From positions 1-22,449 of the forward strand of contig CAJUGG010000103.1 in the NCBI GenBank assembly GCA_910585995.1: 22,449 nucleotides of DNA, written 5' to 3'. The DNA comes from an uncultured Lachnospiraceae bacterium (lineage in GTDB: Bacteria; Bacillota; Clostridia; Lachnospirales; Lachnospiraceae). The notes under the pieces were generated by a model, which made no database searches, was not told the origin of the DNA, and saw nothing but the letters and a program-made list of their open reading frames with translations. How positions within the stretch are numbered: the first letter of the stretch is position 1; each line of letters starts with the position of its first letter. Position numbers and translations under genes: made by a program. Of this stretch, positions 1 through 6,378 are shown piece by piece.

Positions 1-375
1 AAAGTGACAAAAAAGCGCGTAAAGAAAAACGTTGAACGCGGACAGGCACATATCCAGTCATCTTTTAATAATACCATCGTTACTCTGACAGATGCAGAAG
101 GTAACGCACTGAGCTGGGCAAGTGCTGGTGGTCTTGGTTTTAGAGGTTCAAGGAAATCTACTCCATATGCAGCACAGATGGCTGCTGAGACTGCTACCAA
201 AGCAGCTCTGATTCATGGCTTAAAGACGGTAGATGTATTTGTAAAAGGACCTGGTTCAGGAAGAGAAGCTGCAATCCGCGCACTGCAGGCATGCGGTCTT
301 GAGGTAATCAGCATTACTGATGTGACTCCAGTGCCGCATAACGGCTGTCGTCCACCAAAACGTAGAAGAGTCTAA
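1..375 (+). CDS. rpsK: 30S ribosomal protein S11, 5' end cut by window edge
   Basis: S11 lies on the platform of the 30S subunit and helps bind mRNA and 16S rRNA near the E site. The reading frame is open from base 1: it reads Lys-Val-Thr-Lys-Lys-Arg, which is the interior of the usual basic N-terminus (MAKKVTKK type). The GTG at base 4 is therefore an internal valine and the true start lies upstream of the window. The body (ERGQAHIQSSFNNTIVTLTD, then GLGFRGSRKSTPYAAQ) and the C-terminus (VPHNGCRPPKRRRV) are typical of S11. It is followed after 17 bases by rpsD, as in the alpha-type ribosomal operon of Firmicutes. Identity is certain; only the start is missing. Confidence 0.97.
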   Translation, partial: KVTKKRVKKNVERGQAHIQSSFNNTIVTLTDAEGNALSWASAGGLGFRGSRKSTPYAAQMAAETATKAALIHGLKTVDVFVKGPGSGREAAIRALQACGLEVISITDVTPVPHNGCRPPKRRRV

Positions 376-392
376 TCAGGAGGGTATGAAAG

Positions 393-986
393 ATGGCAAT
401 TAACAGAACACCAGTTCTTAAAAGATGCAGATCTCTAGATCTGGATCCGATATATTTGGGAATCGCAAAGAAATCCAAGAGAAAAAATCAGCGTGCAAAC
501 AAGAAGATCTCCGAGTATGGTCTTCAGTTAAGAGAGAAACAGAAAGCAAAATTTATCTATGGCGTATTAGAGAAGCCGTTCCACAATTACTATGAGAAGG
601 CAGACCGCATGAAAGGCATGACCGGTGAGAATCTGATGATCATGTTAGAGAGCAGACTTGACAATGTGATTTTTCGCCTTGGCTTTGCCAGAACCCGTCA
701 GGAAGCCAGACAGATTGTGGACCACAAGCATGTGTTAGTCAATGGCAAGCAGGTCAATATCCCGTCTTATCTGGTAAAAGCTGGTGACGAGATTGAGATC
801 AAGGAAAAATGCAAAGGCTCTGCTCGTTACAAAGCAATCGCAGAGATGACTGGCGGCAGACTGGTTCCAGAGTGGCTGGATGCAGATTTGGAGAACTTAA
901 AAGGAATGGTCAAAGAGCTTCCGACCAGAGACATGATTGATGTACCGGTCAATGAGATGCTTATCGTCGAGTTGTATTCCAAATAA
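393..986 (+). CDS. rpsD: 30S ribosomal protein S4
   Basis: S4 is a primary 16S rRNA binding protein that nucleates 30S assembly; in several bacteria it also represses its own operon. The 197-residue product has the usual N-terminal domain and an S4-type RNA-binding domain at about residues 88-150 (LESRLDNVIFRLGFARTRQE, then VNGKQVNIPSYLVKAGDEIE). The N-terminus carries only one cysteine (Cys12), so this is the zinc-free form of S4. AGGAGG stands just upstream of the ATG. The gene lies between rpsK and rpoA, which is the standard order. No start ambiguity is seen. Confidence 0.97.
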   Translation: MAINRTPVLKRCRSLDLDPIYLGIAKKSKRKNQRANKKISEYGLQLREKQKAKFIYGVLEKPFHNYYEKADRMKGMTGENLMIMLESRLDNVIFRLGFARTRQEARQIVDHKHVLVNGKQVNIPSYLVKAGDEIEIKEKCKGSARYKAIAEMTGGRLVPEWLDADLENLKGMVKELPTRDMIDVPVNEMLIVELYSK

Positions 987-1035
987 TTAGCAACCGGAAA
1001 TTTCGTCACCCAGCATAGAACAGGAGGGGCTTTTA

Positions 1036-1998
1036 GTGGTGGTATTTAATAAACCCAAGATTGAAATTGCAGAGATTTCAGAAGATAAGACTTATGGTAA
1101 ATTCGTAGTAGAACCATTGGAAAGAGGCTATGGTACGACCCTTGGCAATTCCCTGAGAAGAATTATGCTTTCTTCCCTGCCCGGCTCAGCAGTCAGTCAG
1201 GTGAAGATTGATGGTGTACTTCACGAATTCAGCTCTATTCCGGGTGTAAAGGAAGATGTGACGGAGATTATCATGAATATCAAGAGCTTAGCCATCCGTA
1301 ACACCAACGAAAGCGAAGAGGCAAAGATTGCTTTTATCGATTTTGAAGGGGAAGGGGATGTGAAGGCTTCGGATATTCAGTGTGATCCGGATATTGAGAT
1401 ACTGAATCCGGATGTGGTGATCGCACATATGAACGGCGGCGCAGACAGCAAGCTGTATATGGAACTGACCATTACCAAAGGCAGAGGCTATGTAAGCGCG
1501 GACAAGAACAAAAATGACGAACTGCCTATCGGTGTGATCGCTGTGGATTCCATCTATACTCCGGTAGAGAGGGTGAACCTGGCGGTTGAGAATACCCGTG
1601 TTGGTCAGATTACCGATTATGATAAGCTGACCCTGGATGTTATTACAAATGGAACGCTGGCTCCGGATGAAGCTGTCAGCCTGGCAGCGAAAGTCTTGAG
1701 TGAGCATCTGAGTCTGTTCATTGATCTGTCTGAGAATGCAAAATCCGCAGAGATTATGGTGGAGACAGAGAGTGATGAAAAAGAAAAAGTGCTTGAGATG
1801 AATATAGACGAGCTGGAATTATCCGTACGCTCCTATAATTGTCTGAAGAGAGCCGGTATCAATACCGTAGAAGAGCTGTGCAACCGCACGCCGGAGGATA
1901 TGATGAAGGTCAGAAACTTAGGCCGCAAATCCTTAGAGGAAGTGCTTGCAAAGCTGAAAGAGCTTGGTCTGGAGTTAAACCAGAGCGAGGATAGTTGA
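1036..1998 (+). CDS. rpoA: RNA polymerase alpha subunit
   Basis: Alpha dimerises to start RNA polymerase assembly, and its C-terminal domain contacts UP elements and activators. The product is about 320 residues, normal for the family. The N-terminal domain shows PLERGYGTTLGNSLRRIMLS near residues 27-46 and GVKEDVTEIIMNIK near 70-83. After an acidic linker, the C-terminal domain (from about residue 255) shows ELSVRSYNCLKRAGINTVEE and RNLGRKSLEEV. The start is a GTG at 1036; a second GTG follows at 1039, and AGGAGG at 1022-1027 fits either. It lies between rpsD and rplQ, so the operon order is conserved. Confidence 0.97.
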   Translation: MVVFNKPKIEIAEISEDKTYGKFVVEPLERGYGTTLGNSLRRIMLSSLPGSAVSQVKIDGVLHEFSSIPGVKEDVTEIIMNIKSLAIRNTNESEEAKIAFIDFEGEGDVKASDIQCDPDIEILNPDVVIAHMNGGADSKLYMELTITKGRGYVSADKNKNDELPIGVIAVDSIYTPVERVNLAVENTRVGQITDYDKLTLDVITNGTLAPDEAVSLAAKVLSEHLSLFIDLSENAKSAEIMVETESDEKEKVLEMNIDELELSVRSYNCLKRAGINTVEELCNRTPEDMMKVRNLGRKSLEEVLAKLKELGLELNQSEDS

Positions 1999-2005
1999 AG
2001 CCAGA

Positions 2006-2042
2006 CCTTTAGTCAGTAAGACCGAAGAAGCGTGGCTAAAGG
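2006..2042 (+). other. Hairpin in the rpoA-rplQ intercistronic leader
   Basis: CCTTTAGTCA (2006-2015) can pair with TGGCTAAAGG (2033-2042) with one T-G wobble, leaving a 17-base loop. The structure ends about 11 bases before the rplQ ribosome binding site at 2053-2057. It could tune translation, act as an RNA processing site, or be fortuitous. Only the pairing is seen. Confidence 0.4.
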
Positions 2043-2064
2043 CGCAACGAATGGAGGAAATCAA

Positions 2065-2589
2065 ATGGCAGGTTATAGAAAATTAAGCAGAACCTCTTCT
2101 CAGAGAAAAGCTCTGTTAAGAAGCCAGGTGACTGCTTTGCTTTTAAACGGCAAGATTGTTACGACAGAAGCAAAAGCAAAAGAAGTACGCAAGATTGCAG
2201 AGCATATCATTGCTTTGGGCGTGAAAGAGAAGGACAACTTTGAGACGGTGAAAGTAACTGCTAAAGTAGCGCGCAAAGACAGCAACGGCAAGAGAGTCAA
2301 AGAAGTGGTAGACGGCAAGAAAGTGACCGTATACGACGAAGTGGAGAAAGAGATCAAAAAAGATCTTCCGTCCAGACTGCATGCAAGAAGACAGATGCTC
2401 AAGGTACTCTATCCGGTCAAGACCCAGGTAGAGGGCAAGAAAAAGACCAAAGAAGTGGACATGGTAGCTAAGATCTTTGATGAGATTGCACCAAAATATG
2501 TCAACAAAAACGGCGGCTTTACCCGCATCGTTAAGATCGGCCAGAGAAAAGGCGATGCTGCGATGGAAGTCGTGTTAGAGCTGGTATAA
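2065..2589 (+). CDS. rplQ: 50S ribosomal protein L17
   Basis: L17 binds 23S rRNA near the exit tunnel side of the 50S subunit. The start is the ATG at 2065, because GGAGG at 2053-2057 is correctly spaced to it; an upstream in-frame GTG at 2032 has no such site. The 174-residue product begins MAGYRKLSRTSSQRKALLRS and ends with the conserved GGFTRIVKIGQRKGDAAMEV block. It is much longer than the roughly 120 residues common in other bacteria. Two Lys/Glu-rich insertions, at about residues 57-100 and 117-131, explain the extra length. It is the last gene of the ribosomal operon and is followed by a terminator. Confidence 0.96.
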   Translation: MAGYRKLSRTSSQRKALLRSQVTALLLNGKIVTTEAKAKEVRKIAEHIIALGVKEKDNFETVKVTAKVARKDSNGKRVKEVVDGKKVTVYDEVEKEIKKDLPSRLHARRQMLKVLYPVKTQVEGKKKTKEVDMVAKIFDEIAPKYVNKNGGFTRIVKIGQRKGDAAMEVVLELV

Positions 2590-2599
2590 TATAAAAGTC

Positions 2600-2642
2600 A
2601 AAACCCCCGGTGGACACAGGTGTCCGCTCGCGGGGTTTTCTT
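2600..2642 (+). terminator. Intrinsic terminator after rplQ
   Basis: AAAACCCC (2600-2607) pairs with GGGGTTTT (2632-2639), and an inner GGACA/TGTCC hairpin sits on top. The 3' arm runs into T-rich sequence. It closes the rpsK-rpsD-rpoA-rplQ transcription unit. Confidence 0.85.
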
Positions 2643-2736
2643 GGTTGTGTCAAGTAATCTACAAAAAACAGCAACAAACTGGACAATCCTCTTGGGGATT
2701 GATAGGGGAGTTGCGGAACTCTAATAGGAGGTAAAA

Positions 2737-3918
2737 ATGTTGAATGAACAAATGTTTGAGTACGGGAGCAAAAGTTCTGTTATCCGGGAACTATTTGCGT
2801 ATGGATTAGAGAGAAAAAAGATCGTGGGAGAGGATAAAGTCTATGATTTCAGCCTTGGAAATCCCAGCATCCCTGCGCCCATGGAGGTCAAAAAAGCCCT
2901 TATGGAGCTTCTGGAAGAGCCAGCAGAGGCCCTGCATGGCTATTCTCCGGCTTCTGGAGACCCAGAGGTACGAAAGACGCTTGCAGAGTCCCTAAACCGC
3001 CGTTTTGGCACTTCCTACACAGAAGACAATCTCTATATGACCGTAGGCGCTGCTGCGTCCTTAAGAATCAGTATCCAGGCGATTGCCAACCCAGAGGATG
3101 AATTTATCACCGTTGCTCCATTTTTCCCAGAATACAGTGTCTGGGTAGCAGACGCCCAGGCCAGACTTCTTGTCACTCCTGCGGACACAAAAAACTTTCA
3201 GATTCATTTTGACAGTCTAAAACAGATGATCACACCCAAGACCAAAGGAATCATCATCAATTCCCCCAACAATCCCAGCGGTGTAGTCTATTCAGAAGAA
3301 ACCATCCAAAGACTGGCTCTCCTTTTGGAACAAAAACAAAGAGAATACCAGACGACCATCTATCTGATCACGGACGAACCCTATCGAGAGATTGTCTATG
3401 ACAATCTGAGCGTTCCCTATGTACCCAGATATTACAACAATACCATTCTCTGCTACTCCTACAGCAAGTCCCTGTCCCTGCCCGGAGAACGGATTGGCTA
3501 CATCTTGACACCCGATGAAGCAGACGACGCAGCCAGATTAAAAGCCGCTATCGCCGGAGCCGGTCGTGCCTTGGGCTATGTCTGTGCTCCCGTCCTCTTC
3601 CAAAAAGCCATCGCCCGCTGCGCCGACCTAAAGACCAACATCAGCGCCTATGAAAAAAACCGCGATCTCCTCTACCACGGCCTTACCAGCCTAGGCTATG
3701 AATGTGTTCGCCCCCAAGGGGCCTTTTACCTCTTCGTAAAATCTCCCGAACCTGATGCAGGCGCTTTCTCTGAACGCGCCAAAAAATACGACCTTTTAAT
3801 CGTCCCCAGCGACAGTTTTGGCTGTCCCGGCTATGTACGCATCTCCTACTGTGTAGCCGAGAAGACCATTAAAGACGCTCTTCCTGCTTTCGCCTCCCTC
3901 ATCAAAGAATACCAATAA
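2737..3918 (+). CDS. PLP-dependent class I aminotransferase
   Basis: The 393-residue product is a fold type I aminotransferase, which moves an amino group between an amino acid and a 2-oxoacid in the cytoplasm. Family landmarks are all present: GNPSIPAP (41-48), the Y-SP-SGDPEVR segment near 69-79, NSPNNPSG (175-182), TDEPYRE (212-218), the PLP lysine K244 in SYSKSLSLPGERIGY, and the carboxylate-binding arginine R368 in YVRISY. The exact substrate cannot be read; an aspartate or aromatic amino acid type is plausible. GGAGG stands at an ideal distance from the ATG. It sits alone between two terminators. Its coding strand is strikingly C-rich, especially in the second half, while neighbouring genes are purine-rich on their coding strand. 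That suggests a separate history or a past inversion. Confidence 0.9.
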   Translation: MLNEQMFEYGSKSSVIRELFAYGLERKKIVGEDKVYDFSLGNPSIPAPMEVKKALMELLEEPAEALHGYSPASGDPEVRKTLAESLNRRFGTSYTEDNLYMTVGAAASLRISIQAIANPEDEFITVAPFFPEYSVWVADAQARLLVTPADTKNFQIHFDSLKQMITPKTKGIIINSPNNPSGVVYSEETIQRLALLLEQKQREYQTTIYLITDEPYREIVYDNLSVPYVPRYYNNTILCYSYSKSLSLPGERIGYILTPDEADDAARLKAAIAGAGRALGYVCAPVLFQKAIARCADLKTNISAYEKNRDLLYHGLTSLGYECVRPQGAFYLFVKSPEPDAGAFSERAKKYDLLIVPSDSFGCPGYVRISYCVAEKTIKDALPAFASLIKEYQ

Positions 3919-3931
3919 TAGATATAAATAT

Positions 3932-3963
3932 AAAAGCTTAGGAAATATTTCCTAAGTTATTTC
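3932..3963 (+). terminator. Intrinsic terminator after the aminotransferase
   Basis: A perfect 20-base palindrome, CTTAGGAAATATTTCCTAAG at 3937-3956, is followed by TTATTTC. It separates the aminotransferase from the promoter that follows about 16 bases later. Confidence 0.75.
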
Positions 3964-3972
3964 AAAAACCTA

Positions 3973-4002
3973 TTGACATAGTAGGTAAATGGGTGTTAGT
4001 AT
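3973..4002 (+). promoter_or_regulatory. Promoter of the sulfur amino acid operon
   Basis: A consensus -35 box TTGACA at 3973-3978 is followed after 18 bases by TAGTAT at 3997-4002, preceded by TG (extended -10). Transcription would begin near 4009. The 5' end of the RNA could fold into a small hairpin (TTCGTTC at 4006-4012 with GAACAGAA at 4020-4027, one bulge). The -35 is strong and the -10 moderate. Confidence 0.65.
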
Positions 4003-4044
4003 ATATTCGTTCCATTGATGAACAGAATTTAAAAGGAGGAGTAA

Positions 4045-4107
4045 ATGATGTTCCGTATAGTATCTTACAGATTTAGTAGGTGCATGTGTTGTCGAATGTT
4101 AGATTGA
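4045..4107 (+). CDS. Cys/Met-rich leader peptide (putative attenuator uORF)
   Basis: A 20-codon reading frame starts at ATG 4045 (or the adjacent ATG 4048) behind a near-ideal site, GGAGGA at 4035-4040. It ends at TGA 4105-4107. The product ends ...SRCMCCRMLD: Cys codons at 4081, 4087 and 4090, Met codons at 4084 and 4096. It lies between a promoter and an intrinsic terminator, upstream of genes for cysteine and methionine metabolism. A short, well-translated frame with clustered codons for the pathway's end product is the classical sign of ribosome-mediated attenuation. Four Arg codons are also present, so arginine supply cannot be fully excluded as a signal. The frame and site are seen; the regulatory role is inferred. 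Confidence 0.7.
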   Translation: MMFRIVSYRFSRCMCCRMLD

Positions 4108-4211
4108 TTCCCAGACAGATAGTATGGTCGGGGCGTTCGGCTGTGTGCCTGTATGCTCAGCGAGGATGCCAGTAAGGTAGCTGCATCTGATATGCCATAT
4201 ATGTCTGGGAG
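4108..4211 (+). ncRNA. Structured 5' leader RNA with long closing stem
   Basis: Directly after the leader peptide stop, TCCCAGACA (4109-4117) pairs perfectly with TGTCTGGGA (4202-4210), extendable by T4108-G4211. A second helix, GTATGG (4122-4127) with CCATAT (4195-4200), stacks inside it after a GATA bulge. The enclosed region can form two smaller hairpins: GGGC/GCCT (4131-4134 with 4147-4150) and GGATGC/GCATCT (4164-4169 with 4183-4188). The outer stem's 3' strand shares GAG (4209-4211) with the downstream terminator stem, so the two cannot form together. I found no T-box sequence, SAM-I core or other riboswitch signature that I know. It could be an attenuator, an unrecognised riboswitch, or both. 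Confidence 0.6.
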
Positions 4212-4233
4212 CTTTGTAAAAAGCTCTTTTTTT
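4209..4233 (+). terminator. Intrinsic terminator/attenuator in the operon leader
   Basis: GAGCTTT (4209-4215), loop GTAA, AAAGCTC (4220-4226), then seven Ts (4227-4233). It lies 36 bases before the first structural gene and after the leader peptide, so it must be read through for expression. This position is diagnostic of transcription attenuation. Confidence 0.85.
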
Positions 4234-4269
4234 GTGTAAAAATCTAATGAAGAAAGTGAGGAGGAGTAT

Positions 4270-5421
4270 ATGGGTTATGCATTAGATTCATTGTTGATAC
4301 ATGGAGGAAAAGATGGAGATGAAACAACAGGTGCGGTCTGTGTCCCAATCTACCAGACTTCTACCTACAGACAGCAGGAACTTGGCATAAATACGGGATG
4401 GGAGTATTCCAGGACAGGAAATCCCACAAGGGCAGCACTGGAAAAGCTGATAGCGGAATTGGAAGGAGGAGCGTTTGGGCTGGCGTTTGCATCAGGACTG
4501 GCAGCGATCCATACGGTGCTTTCTTTATTTGCAGCAGGAGATAAGATTGTGCTCTCAGATAATATATATGGCGGCACCTTCCGACTGCTGGATACAGTCT
4601 TAAAACCTTTGGGAATTGTCTTTGAGATTGTGGACACTACAGATTTGGATAAGGTGGAGGCAGCGCTTGATGAAGAGAGCAAAGCGGTTTATATTGAGAC
4701 GCCTGCTAATCCTCTTCTCAGTGTGACAGATATAGCCGCGATTGCCAAGATCGTAAAAGAAAAACAGAAATTGCTGATTGTAGATAATACGTTTTTAACT
4801 CCGTATCTACAGCGCCCCCTGGCTTTTGGTGCAGATATCGTAATCCACAGCGGAACAAAATATCTCGGAGGACATAGTGACACGATTGCCGGATTGGTGG
4901 TAGCAACAGATCCAGATCTTGCAAAGAGGTTGTATTATCTTCAAAATGCCATCGGCGGGATCTTAGCACCTTGGGATAGTTTTCTGATAATTCGAGGTAT
5001 CAAGACTCTGGCTGTGCGGATGGAACGCCATGTGCAGAATGCACAGCGTATTGCTAAGTGGCTTCTGGATAGTGGTTATGTTGAGAACGTATATTATCCG
5101 GGACTTAAGTCCGATCCGGGATATGAGATTCAGAAAAAACAAGCAGACGGACCAGGAGGGATGATATCGTTTGTATTAAGTCAAGAGTATGATTATCGCA
5201 TTTTTTTCCGTTCGCTCAATCTGATTACTCTTGCAGAAAGCTTAGGAGGAGTGGAATCTTTAGTATGCCATCCGGCAAGTATGACGCATGCTTCCATTCC
5301 TGCCAAGATCAGACAAGAGGTAGGTATTGTGGATGAATTGATCCGTCTGTCTGTGGGAATTGAATCTGTGGATGATCTGATAGGGGACTTGAAGCAGGCG
5401 ATAGAGGCCTCAAGAAAATAA
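4270..5421 (+). CDS. Cystathionine gamma-lyase/synthase family PLP enzyme (MccB-like)
   Basis: This 383-residue product belongs to the Cys/Met metabolism PLP family (fold type I). It has YSRTGNPTR (46-54), YGGTFRLL (100-107), the cofactor aspartate in VDNTF (171-175), the PLP lysine K197 in SGTKYLGGH, and the C-terminal ESLGGVESL (323-331). Position 102 is Gly in YGGTF, where methionine gamma-lyases usually have Cys, so a gamma-lyase or gamma-synthase acting on cystathionine is favoured. Next to a cystathionine beta-synthase-like gene and a methionine importer, the likely job is splitting cystathionine to cysteine, 2-oxobutyrate and ammonia, like MccB. A cystathionine gamma-synthase (MetB-like) role is the main alternative. 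A strong GAGGAGGAG site precedes the ATG. Confidence 0.85.
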   Translation: MGYALDSLLIHGGKDGDETTGAVCVPIYQTSTYRQQELGINTGWEYSRTGNPTRAALEKLIAELEGGAFGLAFASGLAAIHTVLSLFAAGDKIVLSDNIYGGTFRLLDTVLKPLGIVFEIVDTTDLDKVEAALDEESKAVYIETPANPLLSVTDIAAIAKIVKEKQKLLIVDNTFLTPYLQRPLAFGADIVIHSGTKYLGGHSDTIAGLVVATDPDLAKRLYYLQNAIGGILAPWDSFLIIRGIKTLAVRMERHVQNAQRIAKWLLDSGYVENVYYPGLKSDPGYEIQKKQADGPGGMISFVLSQEYDYRIFFRSLNLITLAESLGGVESLVCHPASMTHASIPAKIRQEVGIVDELIRLSVGIESVDDLIGDLKQAIEASRK

Positions 5422-5434
5422 AGGAGTATATGAG

Positions 5435-6349
5435 ATGGATGTACATATGGATATCCAAAGTATGATCGGAAACACGCCGATACTTAAGCTATTGCACTTT
5501 GAAGTGAAACAGCATGTTGACATTTATGCAAAATTAGAGTTGATGAATCCGGCGGGCAGTATTAAGGACCGTGTGGGAAGATTTATGATCGAAGATGCCA
5601 AAGCAAGAGGAGTGCTCACAGAGGGAGGAACCATCATTGATGCAACTGCCGGGAATATGGGCATTGGGATTGCCATGGCTGCACTAAATCAAGGATACCA
5701 GATAATCTTTACCGTACCGGAGAAATTTTCTGTGGAAAAGCAAAAGATCATGAAAGCTTTTGGAGCTAAGATTGTCCATACTGTCCGTGAGGAGGGCATG
5801 TTGGGAGCACAAAGAGAGGCAGATAAGATGGTTGCACAGATCAAAGGGGCTGTTTCTTTGAATCAATTTAAAAATCCTGCCAATCCAAGAGTGCATTATG
5901 AGACGACCGGACCAGAGATCTATCAGCAGATGGATGGAAAGATTGATTATTTCGTAGCAGGTGCAGGAAGCGGAGGGACTTTTACAGGAGTTATGAAGTA
6001 TCTTAAGGAACAAGATCATATGATTCAGGGTGTACTTGCAGATCCGGTTGGATCGATCATAGGCGGCGGAGAACATGCAGATTATGATATTGAAGGAATC
6101 GGAAATGATTTTATAGCAGATACGATGGATGTCTCTTTGATCGATCAGGTAATCAAAGTAACCGATGCAGAAGCTTTTCGGATGGTCAGGTTACTGGCAT
6201 CTAAAGAGGGAGTTTTAGCAGGCTCTTCTTCTGGAGCCGCCCTTGCTGCGAGCCTAAAGCTGGCAGATCAGATTGACAGTGGCAATATCGTTACCATATT
6301 TCCTGACCGGGGAGACAGATATCTAAGCAAAGGGCTGTTTGGTACATAA
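5435..6349 (+). CDS. Cystathionine beta-synthase/cysteine synthase family enzyme (MccA-like)
   Basis: This 304-residue fold type II PLP enzyme carries IGNTP (11-15), the PLP lysine K44 in SIKDR, NQFKNPANP (143-151), the phosphate-binding GAGSGGTFTG (176-185), EGIGNDF (220-226) and GSSSGAA (263-269). In O-acetylserine sulfhydrylases the substrate loop usually reads TSGNTG; here it is TAGNMG (71-76), which replaces Ser by Ala and the second Thr by Met. As in MccA-type enzymes, the physiological reaction may be condensation of homocysteine with (O-acetyl)serine to cystathionine. It starts 13 bases after the preceding stop with AAGGAG at 5421-5426. A CysK-like cysteine synthase role remains possible. 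Confidence 0.85.
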   Translation: MDVHMDIQSMIGNTPILKLLHFEVKQHVDIYAKLELMNPAGSIKDRVGRFMIEDAKARGVLTEGGTIIDATAGNMGIGIAMAALNQGYQIIFTVPEKFSVEKQKIMKAFGAKIVHTVREEGMLGAQREADKMVAQIKGAVSLNQFKNPANPRVHYETTGPEIYQQMDGKIDYFVAGAGSGGTFTGVMKYLKEQDHMIQGVLADPVGSIIGGGEHADYDIEGIGNDFIADTMDVSLIDQVIKVTDAEAFRMVRLLASKEGVLAGSSSGAALAASLKLADQIDSGNIVTIFPDRGDRYLSKGLFGT

Positions 6350-6378
6350 ATGTATTAGAATGTCAAGGAGATTTGTCA

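Noticed and set aside
4..6. GTG at base 4 as the start of S11
   Set aside because: The frame is open from base 1 and reads the interior of the usual basic N-terminus; the true start is outside the window.
827..1009. Minus-strand frames shadowing rpsD, rpoA, rplQ and other genes
   Set aside because: They mirror strongly conserved coding genes and have no recognisable protein features or ribosome binding sites.
2032..2064. Longer rplQ start at GTG 2032
   Set aside because: No ribosome binding site; GGAGG at 2053-2057 serves ATG 2065, where the conserved MAGYRKL begins.
4109..4233. T-box or SAM-I riboswitch in the sulfur operon leader
   Set aside because: I looked for the AGGGTGGNACCGCG T-box sequence and the SAM-I core and saw neither; the leader peptide gives a better explanation.
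4270..5421. Methionine gamma-lyase
   Set aside because: The active-site Cys usual in that enzyme is Gly here (YGGTF), and the neighbour is a cystathionine beta-synthase-like gene.
6373..6378. TTG start for metN at 6373
   Set aside because: It lies only two bases from AAGGAG, while ATG 6379 has ideal spacing.
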